This document shows, in pieces, positions 9,395 to 19,354 of a stretch of 64,000 bases of DNA. Every line of letters starts with the position of its first letter. Position 1 is the stretch's first letter. Under the pieces are notes generated by a model, which did no database searches, had not been told where the DNA came from, and saw only the letters and a list, made by a program, of their open reading frames with translations. The stretch is from G020353115 sp964389685 (GTDB taxonomy: Bacteria; Bacteroidota; Bacteroidia; Bacteroidales; VadinHA17): NCBI GenBank assembly GCA_964389685.1, contig CAYMFM010000008.1:20444-84443 (forward strand). Direction: 5' to 3'. Position numbers and translations under genes: made by a program.

Positions 9395-11533
9395 TCATTC
9401 TATCAATAACAGATCTACCTGCTTCCGGGGCAGGTCAACCCGGGAAATCTCAATAGTTATCGGATCTCCGAGCTGGTATCGTTTATGAGTAAGGCGACCG
9501 GTAATGCAATAATTCTCTTCATCCAGCTCATAAAAATCGTCATCCAGCTCTCTGATTGGGATCAATCCCTCGCATTTATTTTCACTGATCTCTACATAGA
9601 TCCCCCAGTCTGCAACCCCGGAGATGATCCCATCATACTGCTGTCCGATTTTATCTTTCAGGAATTCAACCTGTTTGTATTTTATGGATGCCCGTTCTGC
9701 TTCAATGGCTTTGCGTTCCATTTCGGAGGCATGCATGCAGAGGCTCTCATAGTGTTCTTCACTCTCCGATTTTTCATTGCGCAGGTACTTTTCCAGCAAT
9801 CGATGAACCATCATATCCGGATACCTGCGGATGGGTGAGGTAAAATGGGAATAATGGTCAAATGCAAGGCCATAGTGCCCGATATTGCGGGTTGAATATT
9901 TTGCTTTAGCCATTGTCCTGATCGCCAGGGTCTCAATCAGGTTTTGTTCCTTTTTCCCCTGGACATTCTTCAGGAGCTGATTCAGCGATTGGGACAGTTG
10001 CCGGTGTGAGGCGGTGGATATCTGGTGACCAAATTTCTTTATCAGGAAAGCAAAGGATGACAGTTTTTCCTGATCGGGCCGGTCATGAATCCGGTAAACA
10101 AAAGTTTTCGGCGGCTTGGTTTTTAATCCAACATACTCTGCAACATGCTTGTTCGCCAGTAGCATAAATTCTTCAATCAATTGATTGGACGGTTTATTTT
10201 GTTTAAGGAAAACGCCTAACGGTGTGCCCTTTTCATCAATTTCAAATGCCACTTCAGTACGTTCAAAATCAATGGAGCCGTTTTCAAACCTTCTTTTTCT
10301 CAACGTTTGAGCCAGTTGATGAAGCCTCATAATTTCCGTGCTCATATCGCCCTTTCCTGTTTCAATCACCTTCTGAGCCTCTTCATAGGTAAATCGCCTG
10401 TCAGAACGAATGACGCTTTTTCCCATCCACTCAGAAACAACATTGGCTTCATCATCCATTGCAAACACGGTGGAAAAACAAAGTTTATCCTCCTCCGGTC
10501 GCAGGGAGCAAAGCTGGTTTGATAATTTCTCAGGAAGCATCGGGATGACCCGGTCAACCAGGTAGACTGATGTTCCACGTTCCTGTGCTTCTTTGTCAAG
10601 AACTGAATTGGGTGAAATGAAAAAAGTAACGTCAGCAATGTGCACACCGACTTCCCATTTGCCGGAGTCAAGCTGTCGAATGGATAAAGCATCGTCAAAA
10701 TCCTTCGCATCTTCCGGGTCAATGGTAAATGTTGGCACCGTCCGAAAATCCTTTCTCTGCCTGTACTCATCCCGTGATACGGTATCGGGCATCTTCGCTG
10801 CTTCCCGTTCTACTTCTTTCGGGAAAGAGTAAGGAAGGTCATACTCTGCAAGGATGGCATGCATCTCCACCTCATGTTCTCCCGGCTCTCCCAGTACTTC
10901 AACAATCTCACCGGTAGGATTTTTTACCGACTGAGGCCAGTCAACAATCCGTGCAATGGCTTTTTGTCCATTCAGTGCATGCTTCAGCTTCTCTTTTGGA
11001 ATGTAGATATCATACGGCATCTTCTTGCTGTCGGGCAGGAGAAAGGCAAAGTGTGCAGCAATCTCAACCGTCCCGACAAAATTCCTTTTCCCCCTTTTGA
11101 CGATCTCAACCACCTCTCCTTCCAACCGCCTGCTTTTTCTCCTGGCATACAGGTACACCTTAACCCAGTCACCATGAAGGGCATGATTCAGGTTTGCCTG
11201 TGTTACAAATATATCTTCAGAGAGGGATTCCGAATTGATGTAGGCAGATCCCTGAGCTGTCATTTCTACCGTTCCATAGATGTACCCTCCTTTTGATTTT
11301 AATTTGTACTTCCCGGTATAAATCTCTGTCAGGTAATCAGCACCTGCCAGTTCCCCGAGGATCACATTAATCAGTTGCCTTGTGGAAGTATCTTTGATGT
11401 TCAATAACCGGGTAAGTTGCTTGTAGTTATAGGTTTTGGAAGGGCTGCTGGAAAAGATACCCAGAATTTTCCCGGTCAGGGATTTTTTATTGATGGAACC
11501 GGATTTCTTGCTTTTTTTCTTTTTTTTGGTCAT
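9395..11533 (-). CDS. rnr: Ribonuclease R
   Basis: This 712-residue protein is a 3'-to-5' exoribonuclease of the RNase II/R family, which degrades structured RNA. The order is a lysine-rich N-terminus (MTKKKKKSKKSG), a winged-helix segment (about 20-85), two cold-shock-like domains (about 90-230), the RNB catalytic domain with DPEDAKDFDDALS holding the metal-binding aspartates, and a C-terminal S1 domain (about 635-712). Unlike E. coli RNase R it lacks a long basic C-terminal tail; the basic stretch is at the N-terminus instead. The motif GHYGLAFDHYSHFTSPIRRY near residue 560 belongs to the RNB domain. Length is normal for the family. Confidence 0.96.
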   Translation of the reverse strand: MTKKKKKSKKSGSINKKSLTGKILGIFSSSPSKTYNYKQLTRLLNIKDTSTRQLINVILGELAGADYLTEIYTGKYKLKSKGGYIYGTVEMTAQGSAYINSESLSEDIFVTQANLNHALHGDWVKVYLYARRKSRRLEGEVVEIVKRGKRNFVGTVEIAAHFAFLLPDSKKMPYDIYIPKEKLKHALNGQKAIARIVDWPQSVKNPTGEIVEVLGEPGEHEVEMHAILAEYDLPYSFPKEVEREAAKMPDTVSRDEYRQRKDFRTVPTFTIDPEDAKDFDDALSIRQLDSGKWEVGVHIADVTFFISPNSVLDKEAQERGTSVYLVDRVIPMLPEKLSNQLCSLRPEEDKLCFSTVFAMDDEANVVSEWMGKSVIRSDRRFTYEEAQKVIETGKGDMSTEIMRLHQLAQTLRKRRFENGSIDFERTEVAFEIDEKGTPLGVFLKQNKPSNQLIEEFMLLANKHVAEYVGLKTKPPKTFVYRIHDRPDQEKLSSFAFLIKKFGHQISTASHRQLSQSLNQLLKNVQGKKEQNLIETLAIRTMAKAKYSTRNIGHYGLAFDHYSHFTSPIRRYPDMMVHRLLEKYLRNEKSESEEHYESLCMHASEMERKAIEAERASIKYKQVEFLKDKIGQQYDGIISGVADWGIYVEISENKCEGLIPIRELDDDFYELDEENYCITGRLTHKRYQLGDPITIEISRVDLPRKQVDLLLIE

Positions 11534-11629
11534 GTTCTCCGATTTTGCGGAAATTTACGAAAATCATTCGACGTGAAGCAACCAAACCGGGGTTTATACC
11601 TATCTTAATAATATAACAGTCAGATCACC

Positions 11630-12439
11630 ATGAACCAGAACGAACCAAATGAATCCTCCTTTGGGCTAGGGATTGCACTCAGCGGTGGGGGTGCCCGGGG
11701 GCTTGCACACCTGGGTGTATTGAAAGCACTCAGGGAATACCATCTCTTCCCGGATATTATTTCCGGTGTTAGTGCCGGTGCCATTGGCGGGGCATTCTAT
11801 GCCGATGGTTATCAGCCGGAAGAGATCCTTGAACTCTTTATCGAAGAAAAACTTTTCCACCTGATCCATGTCACTTTTCCCAAAGAGGGCTTGTTGAAGG
11901 CATCAGGATTCCACGAATTGATCAGGAATCACCTGAGGGCTAAAAACTTTGAAGACCTTAATTGTCCGCTTTATGTCGCCGCTACCAATATGAATACGGG
12001 AAAAATAGAATATTTCAATCAGGGCCCCCTGGAGGAAAAATTAATAGCCTCTTCCAGCATTCCGGTCCTTCTCAATCCCATTAAAATAGGAGGGAATACC
12101 TATGTCGATGGCGGAGTGGTCGATAACCTTCCCGTCAGACCATTAAAAGGGAAGTGTAAAAAGATCATTGGAGTAAACGTAAACCCCTTGTATGAGGAAA
12201 AAAACATTAAGGGAATCATTCAGTTAGCGGAACGTACATTTTACCTGAATATCGTTTCAAACAGCAGGGAACACATACCGGAATGTGATTTGTACATTGA
12301 AATCAAGGGATTGAAAGGGTATGGCGTTTTTGAGATCAGCAAGGCTCGACAGATTTTCAACGCCGGATACCGGGAAACGGTACAAATCCTGAAAAACACC
12401 GACCTAAAGGACTTCCAGGGCAATGAAAAGGAAGAGTAG
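11630..12439 (+). CDS. Patatin-like phospholipase / acyl hydrolase
   Basis: The 269-residue protein is a cytoplasmic patatin-family esterase of the RssA/NTE type. The oxyanion-hole glycine run SGGGARGLAHLG is followed by the nucleophile elbow GVSAG and by the catalytic aspartate in DGGVVDNLPV, so the Ser-Asp dyad is complete. No signal peptide, transmembrane anchor or POTRA/barrel extension is present, which separates it from secreted type V patatins. Such enzymes release fatty acids from phospholipids or lysophospholipids; the exact substrate is unknown. It diverges from the RNase R gene, with 96 bases between the start codons. Confidence 0.9.
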   Translation: MNQNEPNESSFGLGIALSGGGARGLAHLGVLKALREYHLFPDIISGVSAGAIGGAFYADGYQPEEILELFIEEKLFHLIHVTFPKEGLLKASGFHELIRNHLRAKNFEDLNCPLYVAATNMNTGKIEYFNQGPLEEKLIASSSIPVLLNPIKIGGNTYVDGGVVDNLPVRPLKGKCKKIIGVNVNPLYEEKNIKGIIQLAERTFYLNIVSNSREHIPECDLYIEIKGLKGYGVFEISKARQIFNAGYRETVQILKNTDLKDFQGNEKEE

Positions 12440-12927
12440 TGTCATGTCAACCTTTTACTTACACTATTTTCGTTCCATCCGCCGTGTGGCGGATCTGAAT
12501 CTGTATTAATTCAAAGAGATGCTGAAACAGGTTCAGCATGACGATCCTACTTTCATGCTTGATATGACACTGGAAATCAGAAACCGGTTTATCCACACCT
12601 TGCTCATGAGAGGAACACATTTATTGAATGAATTGTAAACAAGCTCACGGATTCTGTAATTTTTCAATTATCTTCACTTACGATATCTATCCGGATTCGA
12701 TGATTTGATTCTGATCCTTTTCAGATATTCTTAAATGATTTTTCAAATCGATCCGGTTTGGTTTAACGGAAAAACCTGTTTGCTTCCAGGAAGTAAACGG
12801 CATATCATCCTGAGGCCTTTTCATCTGGTGAAGCATGAAACTTAGTCTTCCCAGTTTCTCTATTCCTGATCCCAGGATATCTTCAGATTAACCTGAATTT
12901 ACTTCTGAACAATTAAATTCAGAAAAC
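12440..12927. other. Long non-coding spacer upstream of susD-like gene
   Basis: About 490 bases. A short inverted repeat (GCTGAAACAGGTTCAGC, 12520-12536) and the fragment GCCGTGTGGCGGAT at 12481 resemble dispersed repeats. No SusC/TonB receptor gene or remnant is recognisable here, although one would normally precede a SusD gene. No other gene is seen. Confidence 0.6.
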
Positions 12928-14451
12928 ATGAAAAGGAGAATAAATAAATCATTCTTTTTTGCAATGGTGATGCTTTTCATGGGGATCTATAGCTGTGTAG
13001 ACTTTGATGTGGAGAACCTGAACGTGCCTGATACCAGTCGCGTTTTTGAAAATCCGGAAGATCTTGAAAGGATAGCTGGTGATGCCTACAGAATCATAAT
13101 AAACGCAACTCTTGCCTATACTGGCCCCAGCCTGCCGTTGATTACTATGGCTGACTTTATGACCTTTATTTGGGGTAGTGGAACAGGGATGTATAAATTT
13201 TCATCAGAACCCCGGGGAATTTTCAACAACACGATTCCCTATTCCTGTGCTTTCGTAAACCGGGAATACTGGCAATCGATAAATTTTTCCCTCTCCCAGG
13301 TGAACGATGTCCTGATCCAGATCAAGGGTGGTACAGTCATCGTTGATAGGGCTACCACCGAAATGGTTAAGGCATGGTGTTATTTCATACAGGGAGTTGC
13401 CCATGGCTATCTGGCCTTGGTCATGCAAAAGGGATTTATTGTTGATGAAAAAACGAATCTTGAGACACTCGAATGGAAAACATATTCTGAAATGGGAGAT
13501 ACTGCTATATTTTATCTGGACAGGGCTATTGAAGCTTGTGCAGCCAATGATTTCGTTTTGCCGGATGGCTGGATTAGGGGAAGTAACCTGACAAGCAGGG
13601 AGCTGGGGCAGCTTGCCAATTTCTATGCTGCTAAATTCCTTGTGAGCAATTCAAGGAATGCCACGGAGAATGAAACTGTTGACTGGGGTAAAGTAAAAAC
13701 CTATTGCCAGAATGGTTTAGCAGCAGATTTTACCATAAACTTTGATGGTTACAGCACATGGGTAAGCCGTTTGATGGGATTCTCCCATAATGAAGGCTGG
13801 ATGAGGGTTGACATGAGAGTCATTAACCTGATGGATCCCAATTATCCGTCCAGGTGGAATGCTGATGGCACTGCGCCCGATCCTTCACAGGCTACATCAG
13901 ATGATTTACGCCTGGAATCTGACTTCATGTGGTTCTCTACTATACCAGCCAGCCCAACAAGGGGCTACTATAACTTCTCTTATTATGGTTATAACAGATA
14001 TCCGGAATTTATGGAATGTGCAACGCAAGCTATTTGTGGTGTCCTGGCTATTTATCCAAAAGCCGAAAACGACCTGATGGAAGCAGAGGCTTTGTTGCGG
14101 ACCGGAGACAAATCCGGTGCCCTTGCTATCATCAATGCCGGAACGCGAGTAACACGAGGTGGACTGGCTCCCCTGGATGCCGGTGCAACCGATGAGGAGG
14201 TGTTGGAGGCCATATTTTATGAGCGTACCTTAGAACTGTTTTCACATTCTTTGGGTACCGGATTTTTTGACATGAGGCGCAGAAATTACCTGCAACCCGG
14301 AACCCTTCTGCATTTTCCAGTTCCGGGTTACGAACTTGAAAACCTGGGAGAAGAGTATTATACATTGGGGGGCTCTTTCGGAACTCCTGGTGTTGATTTC
14401 GCCGATAGCGATTGGGGCTGGCCGGGGTGGGATGTCCAATATCCGTATTAA
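12928..14451 (+). CDS. SusD/RagB-family nutrient-binding outer-membrane lipoprotein (orphan)
   Basis: This 507-residue protein has a lipoprotein signal ending at C23 (MGIYSC), followed by the SusD-like N-terminal sequence NLNVPDTSRVFENPEDLERIAGDAYR. Repeated helical TPR-like segments and the C-terminal region with AIFYERTLELFSHSLGTGFFDMRRR match RagB/SusD architecture. SusD proteins sit on the cell surface over a SusC TonB-dependent transporter and capture oligosaccharides, glycopeptides or other ligands. Here no susC is adjacent on either side. The partner may lie elsewhere, or this may be one of the short-tail SusD-like proteins found alone. The gene ends in front of a perfect hairpin shared with the convergent metF. 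Confidence 0.85.
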   Translation: MKRRINKSFFFAMVMLFMGIYSCVDFDVENLNVPDTSRVFENPEDLERIAGDAYRIIINATLAYTGPSLPLITMADFMTFIWGSGTGMYKFSSEPRGIFNNTIPYSCAFVNREYWQSINFSLSQVNDVLIQIKGGTVIVDRATTEMVKAWCYFIQGVAHGYLALVMQKGFIVDEKTNLETLEWKTYSEMGDTAIFYLDRAIEACAANDFVLPDGWIRGSNLTSRELGQLANFYAAKFLVSNSRNATENETVDWGKVKTYCQNGLAADFTINFDGYSTWVSRLMGFSHNEGWMRVDMRVINLMDPNYPSRWNADGTAPDPSQATSDDLRLESDFMWFSTIPASPTRGYYNFSYYGYNRYPEFMECATQAICGVLAIYPKAENDLMEAEALLRTGDKSGALAIINAGTRVTRGGLAPLDAGATDEEVLEAIFYERTLELFSHSLGTGFFDMRRRNYLQPGTLLHFPVPGYELENLGEEYYTLGGSFGTPGVDFADSDWGWPGWDVQYPY

Positions 14452-14467
14452 TGAATCATTTATGTAA

Positions 14468-14500
14468 ACTCACCGGGTGACTTCGAGTCACCCGGTGAGT
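14468..14500. terminator. Perfect 14-bp hairpin between convergent genes
   Basis: The arms ACTCACCGGGTGAC (14468-14481) and GTCACCCGGTGAGT (14487-14500) are exact complements around the loop TTCGA. It lies 17 bases after the susD-like stop and 12 bases before the metF stop, so it probably ends both transcripts. There is no strong T-tract on either side. Related CACCGGGTGAC sequences recur at 47201 and 56041-56105. Confidence 0.7.
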
Positions 14501-14511
14501 ATTGGTAAACA

Positions 14512-15471
14512 TTAAAATACAGCCCTGGCAATTTTGAGTATATTGTCCGACCTTCCCATGGTATAATAGTGCACAACGGGCACTTCTGCGGCAATTAATT
14601 CTTTTGACTGTTCAATTGCCCACTCAACCCCAACCTCTTTGATTGCTTCCTGTGTTTTGCATTTCAAGACCGCTTTTACGAGCGTTTCAGGAAGATTTAC
14701 ATTAAACGTTTTTGGAAGATAGCTCAGGTGCTCATACATTGAAACGGGCTTGATCCCGGGGATAATCGGAACATTAATCCCCTTTTTCCGGCAGCTGTCG
14801 ACAAAGGCAAAGTACTTAGCATTATCAAAAAACATCTGGGTAACCACGAAATCTGCTCCAGCATCTATCTTCTTCTTCAGGAAATGAAGATCCGATTCCA
14901 TATTGGGCGCTTCCGGATGCTTTTCAGGGTATCCTGCGACACCGACCGAAAAATCGGTGGGAGACGGATGCTGCAAATCTTCATCCAGGTAGATGCCCCT
15001 GTTCATGTCCACTATCTGTTTCAGAAGATCAATCGAATGAACATGCCCCCCGTCCTCTGGTGTAAAAATTTTTGATTCGCTGTTTGGATCCCCACGCACT
15101 GCCAACAGGTTATTCACATCCAGAAAATTCAAATCGATCAATGCATTTTCGGTCTCCTCACGGGTAAATCCACCACATATCATATGGGGAACAACAATGA
15201 CTTTGTACCTGTATTTCAATGCTGCAGAAATGGCTACGGTCCCCGGTCTTTTCCAGATCACTCTCCGCTCCACCATATTGTGGTTGATCTTTTTATAAAC
15301 AACCTCCTCCTGGTGGTACGTGATGTTAAGATAGGGAGGGTTAAATTCCATCAATGGATCCAACGCCCGATAGATGCTGTCAATATCATCCCCTTTGAGG
15401 GGGGGAAGCAATTCAAATGATATTAATGTTTTCTCCGATTGATTTAAAATTTCAATTACTTTGGTACTCAT
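14512..15471 (-). CDS. metF: 5,10-methylenetetrahydrofolate reductase
   Basis: This 319-residue flavoprotein reduces 5,10-methylene-THF to 5-methyl-THF, the methyl donor used by the MetH enzyme encoded directly upstream. The sequence shows the MetF barrel landmarks: SFELLPP near the N-terminus with the catalytic glutamate, HMICGGFTREE, NLLAVRGDP, and FVVTQMFFDNAKYF with the conserved T-Q-x-x-F-D. Length is near the bacterial norm. The start ATG is six bases downstream of the metH stop, so the two genes form an operon read from the riboswitch-controlled metH leader. Confidence 0.96.
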   Translation of the reverse strand: MSTKVIEILNQSEKTLISFELLPPLKGDDIDSIYRALDPLMEFNPPYLNITYHQEEVVYKKINHNMVERRVIWKRPGTVAISAALKYRYKVIVVPHMICGGFTREETENALIDLNFLDVNNLLAVRGDPNSESKIFTPEDGGHVHSIDLLKQIVDMNRGIYLDEDLQHPSPTDFSVGVAGYPEKHPEAPNMESDLHFLKKKIDAGADFVVTQMFFDNAKYFAFVDSCRKKGINVPIIPGIKPVSMYEHLSYLPKTFNVNLPETLVKAVLKCKTQEAIKEVGVEWAIEQSKELIAAEVPVVHYYTMGRSDNILKIARAVF

Positions 15472-15477
15472 GATTCT

Positions 15478-18400
15478 CTATTTATAATTCAACACGGGAG
15501 ACAGCCATTGTTCAGCTTCAGCCAGGCTGATCCCTTTTCGTTTTGCATAATCCTCTACCTGGTCAATTCCTATTTTCCCTACCTCAATATACCTGGATTC
15601 GGGATGTGAGAACACCATGGCACAAACGGATGCGGCGGGTGTCATGGAGTAGTTTTCGGTTAAGCAGATCCCGGTTTTCTCCTCTACACCCAGCAGGTCA
15701 AATACCTTACTTTTTTCAGAATGATCCGGGCATGCCGGGTATCCGAAGGCAGGTCTGACCCCCCGGTATTTTGTCTGAAACAGCTCCTCCATTGATAGTT
15801 TTTCGTCCCGGGCAAAACCCCAGTACTCTCTCCTGATCTTTTCATGAAGCAATTCAGTAAATGCTTCAGCCAGCCGGTCTGCCAGTGCCTTGATCATAAT
15901 GGCATGATAATCATCATGATCCTTGCTGAATTCTTCCAGGTACCCATTCAAACCCATCCCTCCTGTAATCGCCATTAGCCCGAAATAATCTTTCCTGCCT
16001 GAATGGGTGGGTGCAATAAAATCCGCCAGTGAAGCATGTTTCCCTGAGGTTGTCTTTGCTGTTTGTTGTCTCAACTGATTCAGGGTGCAAACCGGCGAGT
16101 TGCGATCCTCATCTTCGTAAATAAGAATATCATCTCCCGAAGCATTTGCCGGAAAAATGCCGAAAACGGCATTGGCTTTGATTTGGTTTTCACTGATTAT
16201 TCTGTCAAGCAACGTTTGCGCATCACGGAAAAGTGTTTGTGCCTCTTCCCCCTTTTCAGGATGATTCAGGATCTCAGGATATTTCCCTTTCAGTTCCCAC
16301 ACATGATAAAAGAAGGTCCAGTCGATGTAGTTCCGGATCTCCCCAAGATCATACCCTTCAAACATCTTTATTCCAATGGTCTGGGGTATAACCGGCTGAA
16401 AATCATTCCATTTCATGTCGGGTCTGTTTTTCCGTGCCTGTTCCAGTGAAATGAAGGATCGTTTAATCCCGCTATTCATTTCACGGAGCTCCTGATACCG
16501 ATGGTTGGTTTCACGCAAAAGTGTTCCTTTCCGTTCCTTTGAAAGAAGGTCGGCAACTACACCAACGCTGCGGGATGCATCTTTCACATGAATGACTCCG
16601 TTACCATAATGGGGCTGAATTTTAACGGCTGTATGCAAAACAGAAGTCGTTGCACCACCGATCAGCAGAGGAATATTCAGCTTTCCCCGTTCCATCTCTT
16701 TTGCAACATGCACCATCTCCTCCAGGGACGGTGTGATCAATCCGCTCAGTCCCAGGATATCCACGTTCTGCTTTTTTGCTTCGCCGATAATTTTTTCAGC
16801 AGGTACCATGACACCCAGGTCAATGATCCTGTAATTATTACAGCCGAGAACGATACCAACGATGTTCTTCCCTATATCATGAACATCGCCCTTCACTGTG
16901 GCAAGTAAGATGATTCCATTGCTGGACTGATCTCCTGTTCCGGAAGTTTCCTTTTCAATGAATGGCATCAGGATAGCAACTGCCTTTTTCATAACCCTGG
17001 CACTTTTTATTACCTGTGGCAGGAACATCTTACCTGATCCGAACAGATCGCCAACACGGTTCATCCCCTCCATCAAGGGACCTTCGATAACCTGTAATGA
17101 TTTTTCATAATGCTCCCGTGCGACTTTCACGTCTTCTTCAATATATTCGTCAATACCACGGATCAGGGCATGAGTTAGTCTTTCTGCAACAGGCATTTTC
17201 CTCCACTCCTCTTCCGTGATAGCCCTTCTCTTTTCACCTGACGTTTTTTCAGCATAGATGATCAGCCTTTCGGTTGCATCTGCCCTTCTGTTCAGTATCA
17301 CATCTTCAACCAGGACAAGCAGTTCTTCCGGAATGTCATCATACACAGTCAGCATTCCGGCATTCACAATTCCCATATCCAATCCTGCTTTTATGGCATG
17401 GTACAGGAATGCTGAATGCATCGCTTCCCGAATGGTATCATTCCCCCTGAATGCAAAAGAGAGGTTGCTGATCCCACCGCTCACCCTGGTATAAGGCAGG
17501 TTATTCTTTATCCATTTCACCGCACGGATAAAATCAACGGCATAGCTGTTATGTTCCTCAATCCCTGTGGCAATGGTAAGTACATTTGGATCGAAGATAA
17601 TATCATGGGTAGGAAAATGCACCTTATCCGTAAGGATCGAATAGGCACGTTTACAAATGTCAATTTTTCTATCAAAAGATACGGCTTGCCCCTGCTCATC
17701 AAAAGCCATGACAACCGCGGCAGCACCATACTGTTTAATGCGTTCGGCGTGTGCAATGAAAACCTCCTCGCCCTCTTTCAGGCTAATGGAATTCACAATG
17801 GATTTTCCCTGAAGGCATTTCAATCCTGCTTCAATGACCGGCCAGCTGGAAGAATCAACCATGACCGGTATCCGGGCAATATCGGGTTCTGTCATCAGCA
17901 GGTTCAGGAATTTCACCATCGTGGCTTCAGAATCCAGCATGGCATCGTCCAGATTAACATCAAGGATCTGTGCTCCTCCTTCAACCTGTTGCCTGGCAAC
18001 AGACAGTGCTTCTTCAAATTTCTCCTCCCTGATCAAACGAGCAAATCTTTTGGAACCGGATACGTTGGTTCGCTCCCCGATATTGATAAAATTGCTGCCT
18101 GGATACAGGTTAAGTGCCTCGAGTCCACTCAGGTTCAATCGGTGTTGTTGCACGGGTAGCTTCCTTTTTTCAAATTTGGCAACCAGTACTGAAAAACGCC
18201 GTATATGTTCCGGTGTGGTTCCACAACATCCCCCGACAATATTGACAAGTCCCTCCTGCAAGAATCCTTGAATATGCTCTGCCATCTCTTCGGCCGTTTC
18301 ATCATACTCCCCAAACTGATTCGGAAGACCGGCATTGGGATATACAGAAACGGGAAGGTTTGTTTTCGAGGATAATTCCTCCAGGAAGGGTCTCAATTCT

Positions 18401-19152
18401 TTAGCACCAAAAGAGCAGTTCAGCCCGATGCTAAACAGGTCGTAGCCGGATACGGAATGCAAAAAGGCTTCAACGGTTTGTCCCGAAAGGTTACGTCCGC
18501 TGAGATCAACGATGGTGCCGGAAACCATGACCGGTACCTCTATTTTTCTCCTCCTTTTAATTTCCTGTATGGCAAAAAGTGCAGCCTTGCCATTGAGTGT
18601 GTCAAAAACAGTCTCTACCAGCAGCAGATCGACACCACCATCAATAAGTCCTTCTGCCTGCTCACCATAAGCAAGAACAAGCTCATCAAAGGTTACCGAC
18701 CGTGATCCGGGATGTTCCACTGAGGGTGAGATGGAGGCAGACTTACTGGTTGGTCCCATTGCTCCGGCGACAAACCTCGGTTTTTCAGGGGTTTTGTCAG
18801 TATACAACCGGGCGGCTTCCGATGCAAGCCTTGCCGAAGCAACATTCATTTCATAAACCAGGTCTTCCACCTGATAATCAGCCATCGAGATGCGGTTGGC
18901 ATTGAAGGTATTTGTCTCGATGATATCTGCTCCTGCTTCAAGGTATTGTTCATGGATCTCACGGATGACGGATGGCTTGGTCAGGGACAACAGATCGTTA
19001 TTCCCCTTTAAGGGGCAGGGGTGATCAGCAAACCGTTCACCCCGAAAGTCATCCTCTTCAAGGTGGTATCCCTGGATCATGGTCCCCATGGCTCCATCCA
19101 GAACAAGAACCTTCCTCTCTACTATCTTCCATATGTTTTTATCCGTACTCAT
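15478..19152 (-). CDS. metH: Cobalamin-dependent methionine synthase
   Basis: The 1224-residue protein is a full-length MetH that transfers a methyl group from 5-methyl-THF via cobalamin to homocysteine. The homocysteine domain (1 to about 330) carries the zinc cysteines in GLNCSFG and GGCCGTTPEH. The pterin domain (about 350-620) begins FINIGERTNVSGSKRF. The cobalamin module (about 650-890) has H758 in GDVHDIGKNI as the lower axial ligand. The C-terminal AdoMet-binding reactivation domain (about 900-1224) contains RPAFGYPACPDHSEK. It heads a metH-metF operon behind a SAM-I riboswitch, so both enzymes should be shut off when SAM is plentiful. The organism needs a cobalamin source for this enzyme. 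Confidence 0.98.
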   Translation of the reverse strand: MSTDKNIWKIVERKVLVLDGAMGTMIQGYHLEEDDFRGERFADHPCPLKGNNDLLSLTKPSVIREIHEQYLEAGADIIETNTFNANRISMADYQVEDLVYEMNVASARLASEAARLYTDKTPEKPRFVAGAMGPTSKSASISPSVEHPGSRSVTFDELVLAYGEQAEGLIDGGVDLLLVETVFDTLNGKAALFAIQEIKRRRKIEVPVMVSGTIVDLSGRNLSGQTVEAFLHSVSGYDLFSIGLNCSFGAKELRPFLEELSSKTNLPVSVYPNAGLPNQFGEYDETAEEMAEHIQGFLQEGLVNIVGGCCGTTPEHIRRFSVLVAKFEKRKLPVQQHRLNLSGLEALNLYPGSNFINIGERTNVSGSKRFARLIREEKFEEALSVARQQVEGGAQILDVNLDDAMLDSEATMVKFLNLLMTEPDIARIPVMVDSSSWPVIEAGLKCLQGKSIVNSISLKEGEEVFIAHAERIKQYGAAAVVMAFDEQGQAVSFDRKIDICKRAYSILTDKVHFPTHDIIFDPNVLTIATGIEEHNSYAVDFIRAVKWIKNNLPYTRVSGGISNLSFAFRGNDTIREAMHSAFLYHAIKAGLDMGIVNAGMLTVYDDIPEELLVLVEDVILNRRADATERLIIYAEKTSGEKRRAITEEEWRKMPVAERLTHALIRGIDEYIEEDVKVAREHYEKSLQVIEGPLMEGMNRVGDLFGSGKMFLPQVIKSARVMKKAVAILMPFIEKETSGTGDQSSNGIILLATVKGDVHDIGKNIVGIVLGCNNYRIIDLGVMVPAEKIIGEAKKQNVDILGLSGLITPSLEEMVHVAKEMERGKLNIPLLIGGATTSVLHTAVKIQPHYGNGVIHVKDASRSVGVVADLLSKERKGTLLRETNHRYQELREMNSGIKRSFISLEQARKNRPDMKWNDFQPVIPQTIGIKMFEGYDLGEIRNYIDWTFFYHVWELKGKYPEILNHPEKGEEAQTLFRDAQTLLDRIISENQIKANAVFGIFPANASGDDILIYEDEDRNSPVCTLNQLRQQTAKTTSGKHASLADFIAPTHSGRKDYFGLMAITGGMGLNGYLEEFSKDHDDYHAIMIKALADRLAEAFTELLHEKIRREYWGFARDEKLSMEELFQTKYRGVRPAFGYPACPDHSEKSKVFDLLGVEEKTGICLTENYSMTPAASVCAMVFSHPESRYIEVGKIGIDQVEDYAKRKGISLAEAEQWLSPVLNYK

Positions 19153-19212
19153 CCGTACAAGCAGCTACTGTTGAAATGTATTGAAATGATTGCGATGACT
19201 CTCTTCAGGCAT

Positions 19213-19271
19213 TCCAGATCTTCAATGACTCCCCTCGAAAGATCTGGATTCAATCCATGCCCATAGGCATG
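19213..19271 (-). promoter_or_regulatory. Two hairpins at the end of the metH leader
   Basis: Read on the minus strand, CATGCCTATGGGCATG (19256-19271) is a six-base-pair hairpin made from the last Met codons of the leader frame. Then CCAGATCTT/AAGATCTGG arms (19213-19221 and 19239-19247) form a second hairpin starting three bases after the leader stop codon. No T-tract follows, so if they regulate metH this would act at translation or by Rho rather than by intrinsic termination. The regulatory role is inferred. Confidence 0.4.
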
Positions 19272-19345
19272 CGCAGCATAAGAGATCCGGTCCGGCCTGT
19301 TGAGTGTGGGAAAATTTCCCGGTGCAGTGTTGGATACGTTTTCAT
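19250..19345 (-). CDS. Methionine-rich leader peptide upstream of metH (31 codons)
   Basis: A short open frame begins with ATG at 19345, 15 bases after the distal P1 strand of the SAM riboswitch, and ends with TGA at 19250-19252, 97 bases before the metH ATG. It encodes 31 residues starting MKTYPTLHRE, and its last nine residues are MLRMPMGMD: four methionines close together, the layout expected of an attenuation leader for methionine or methionyl-tRNA. The last three of these Met codons form one hairpin, and a second begins just after the stop. No protein family is recognised. Translation is unproven, and a chance frame of this length is possible, but the Met cluster in front of a methionine synthase gene is suggestive. 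Confidence 0.5.
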   Translation of the reverse strand: MKTYPTLHREIFPHSTGRTGSLMLRMPMGMD

Positions 19346-19354
19346 GATGATGCG

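Noticed and set aside
17416..18159. Long open frame opposite metH
   Set aside because: It lies entirely antisense to a conserved, complete metH; similar shadows occur opposite ileS (4012-4443) and the exported barrel protein (44537-45187).
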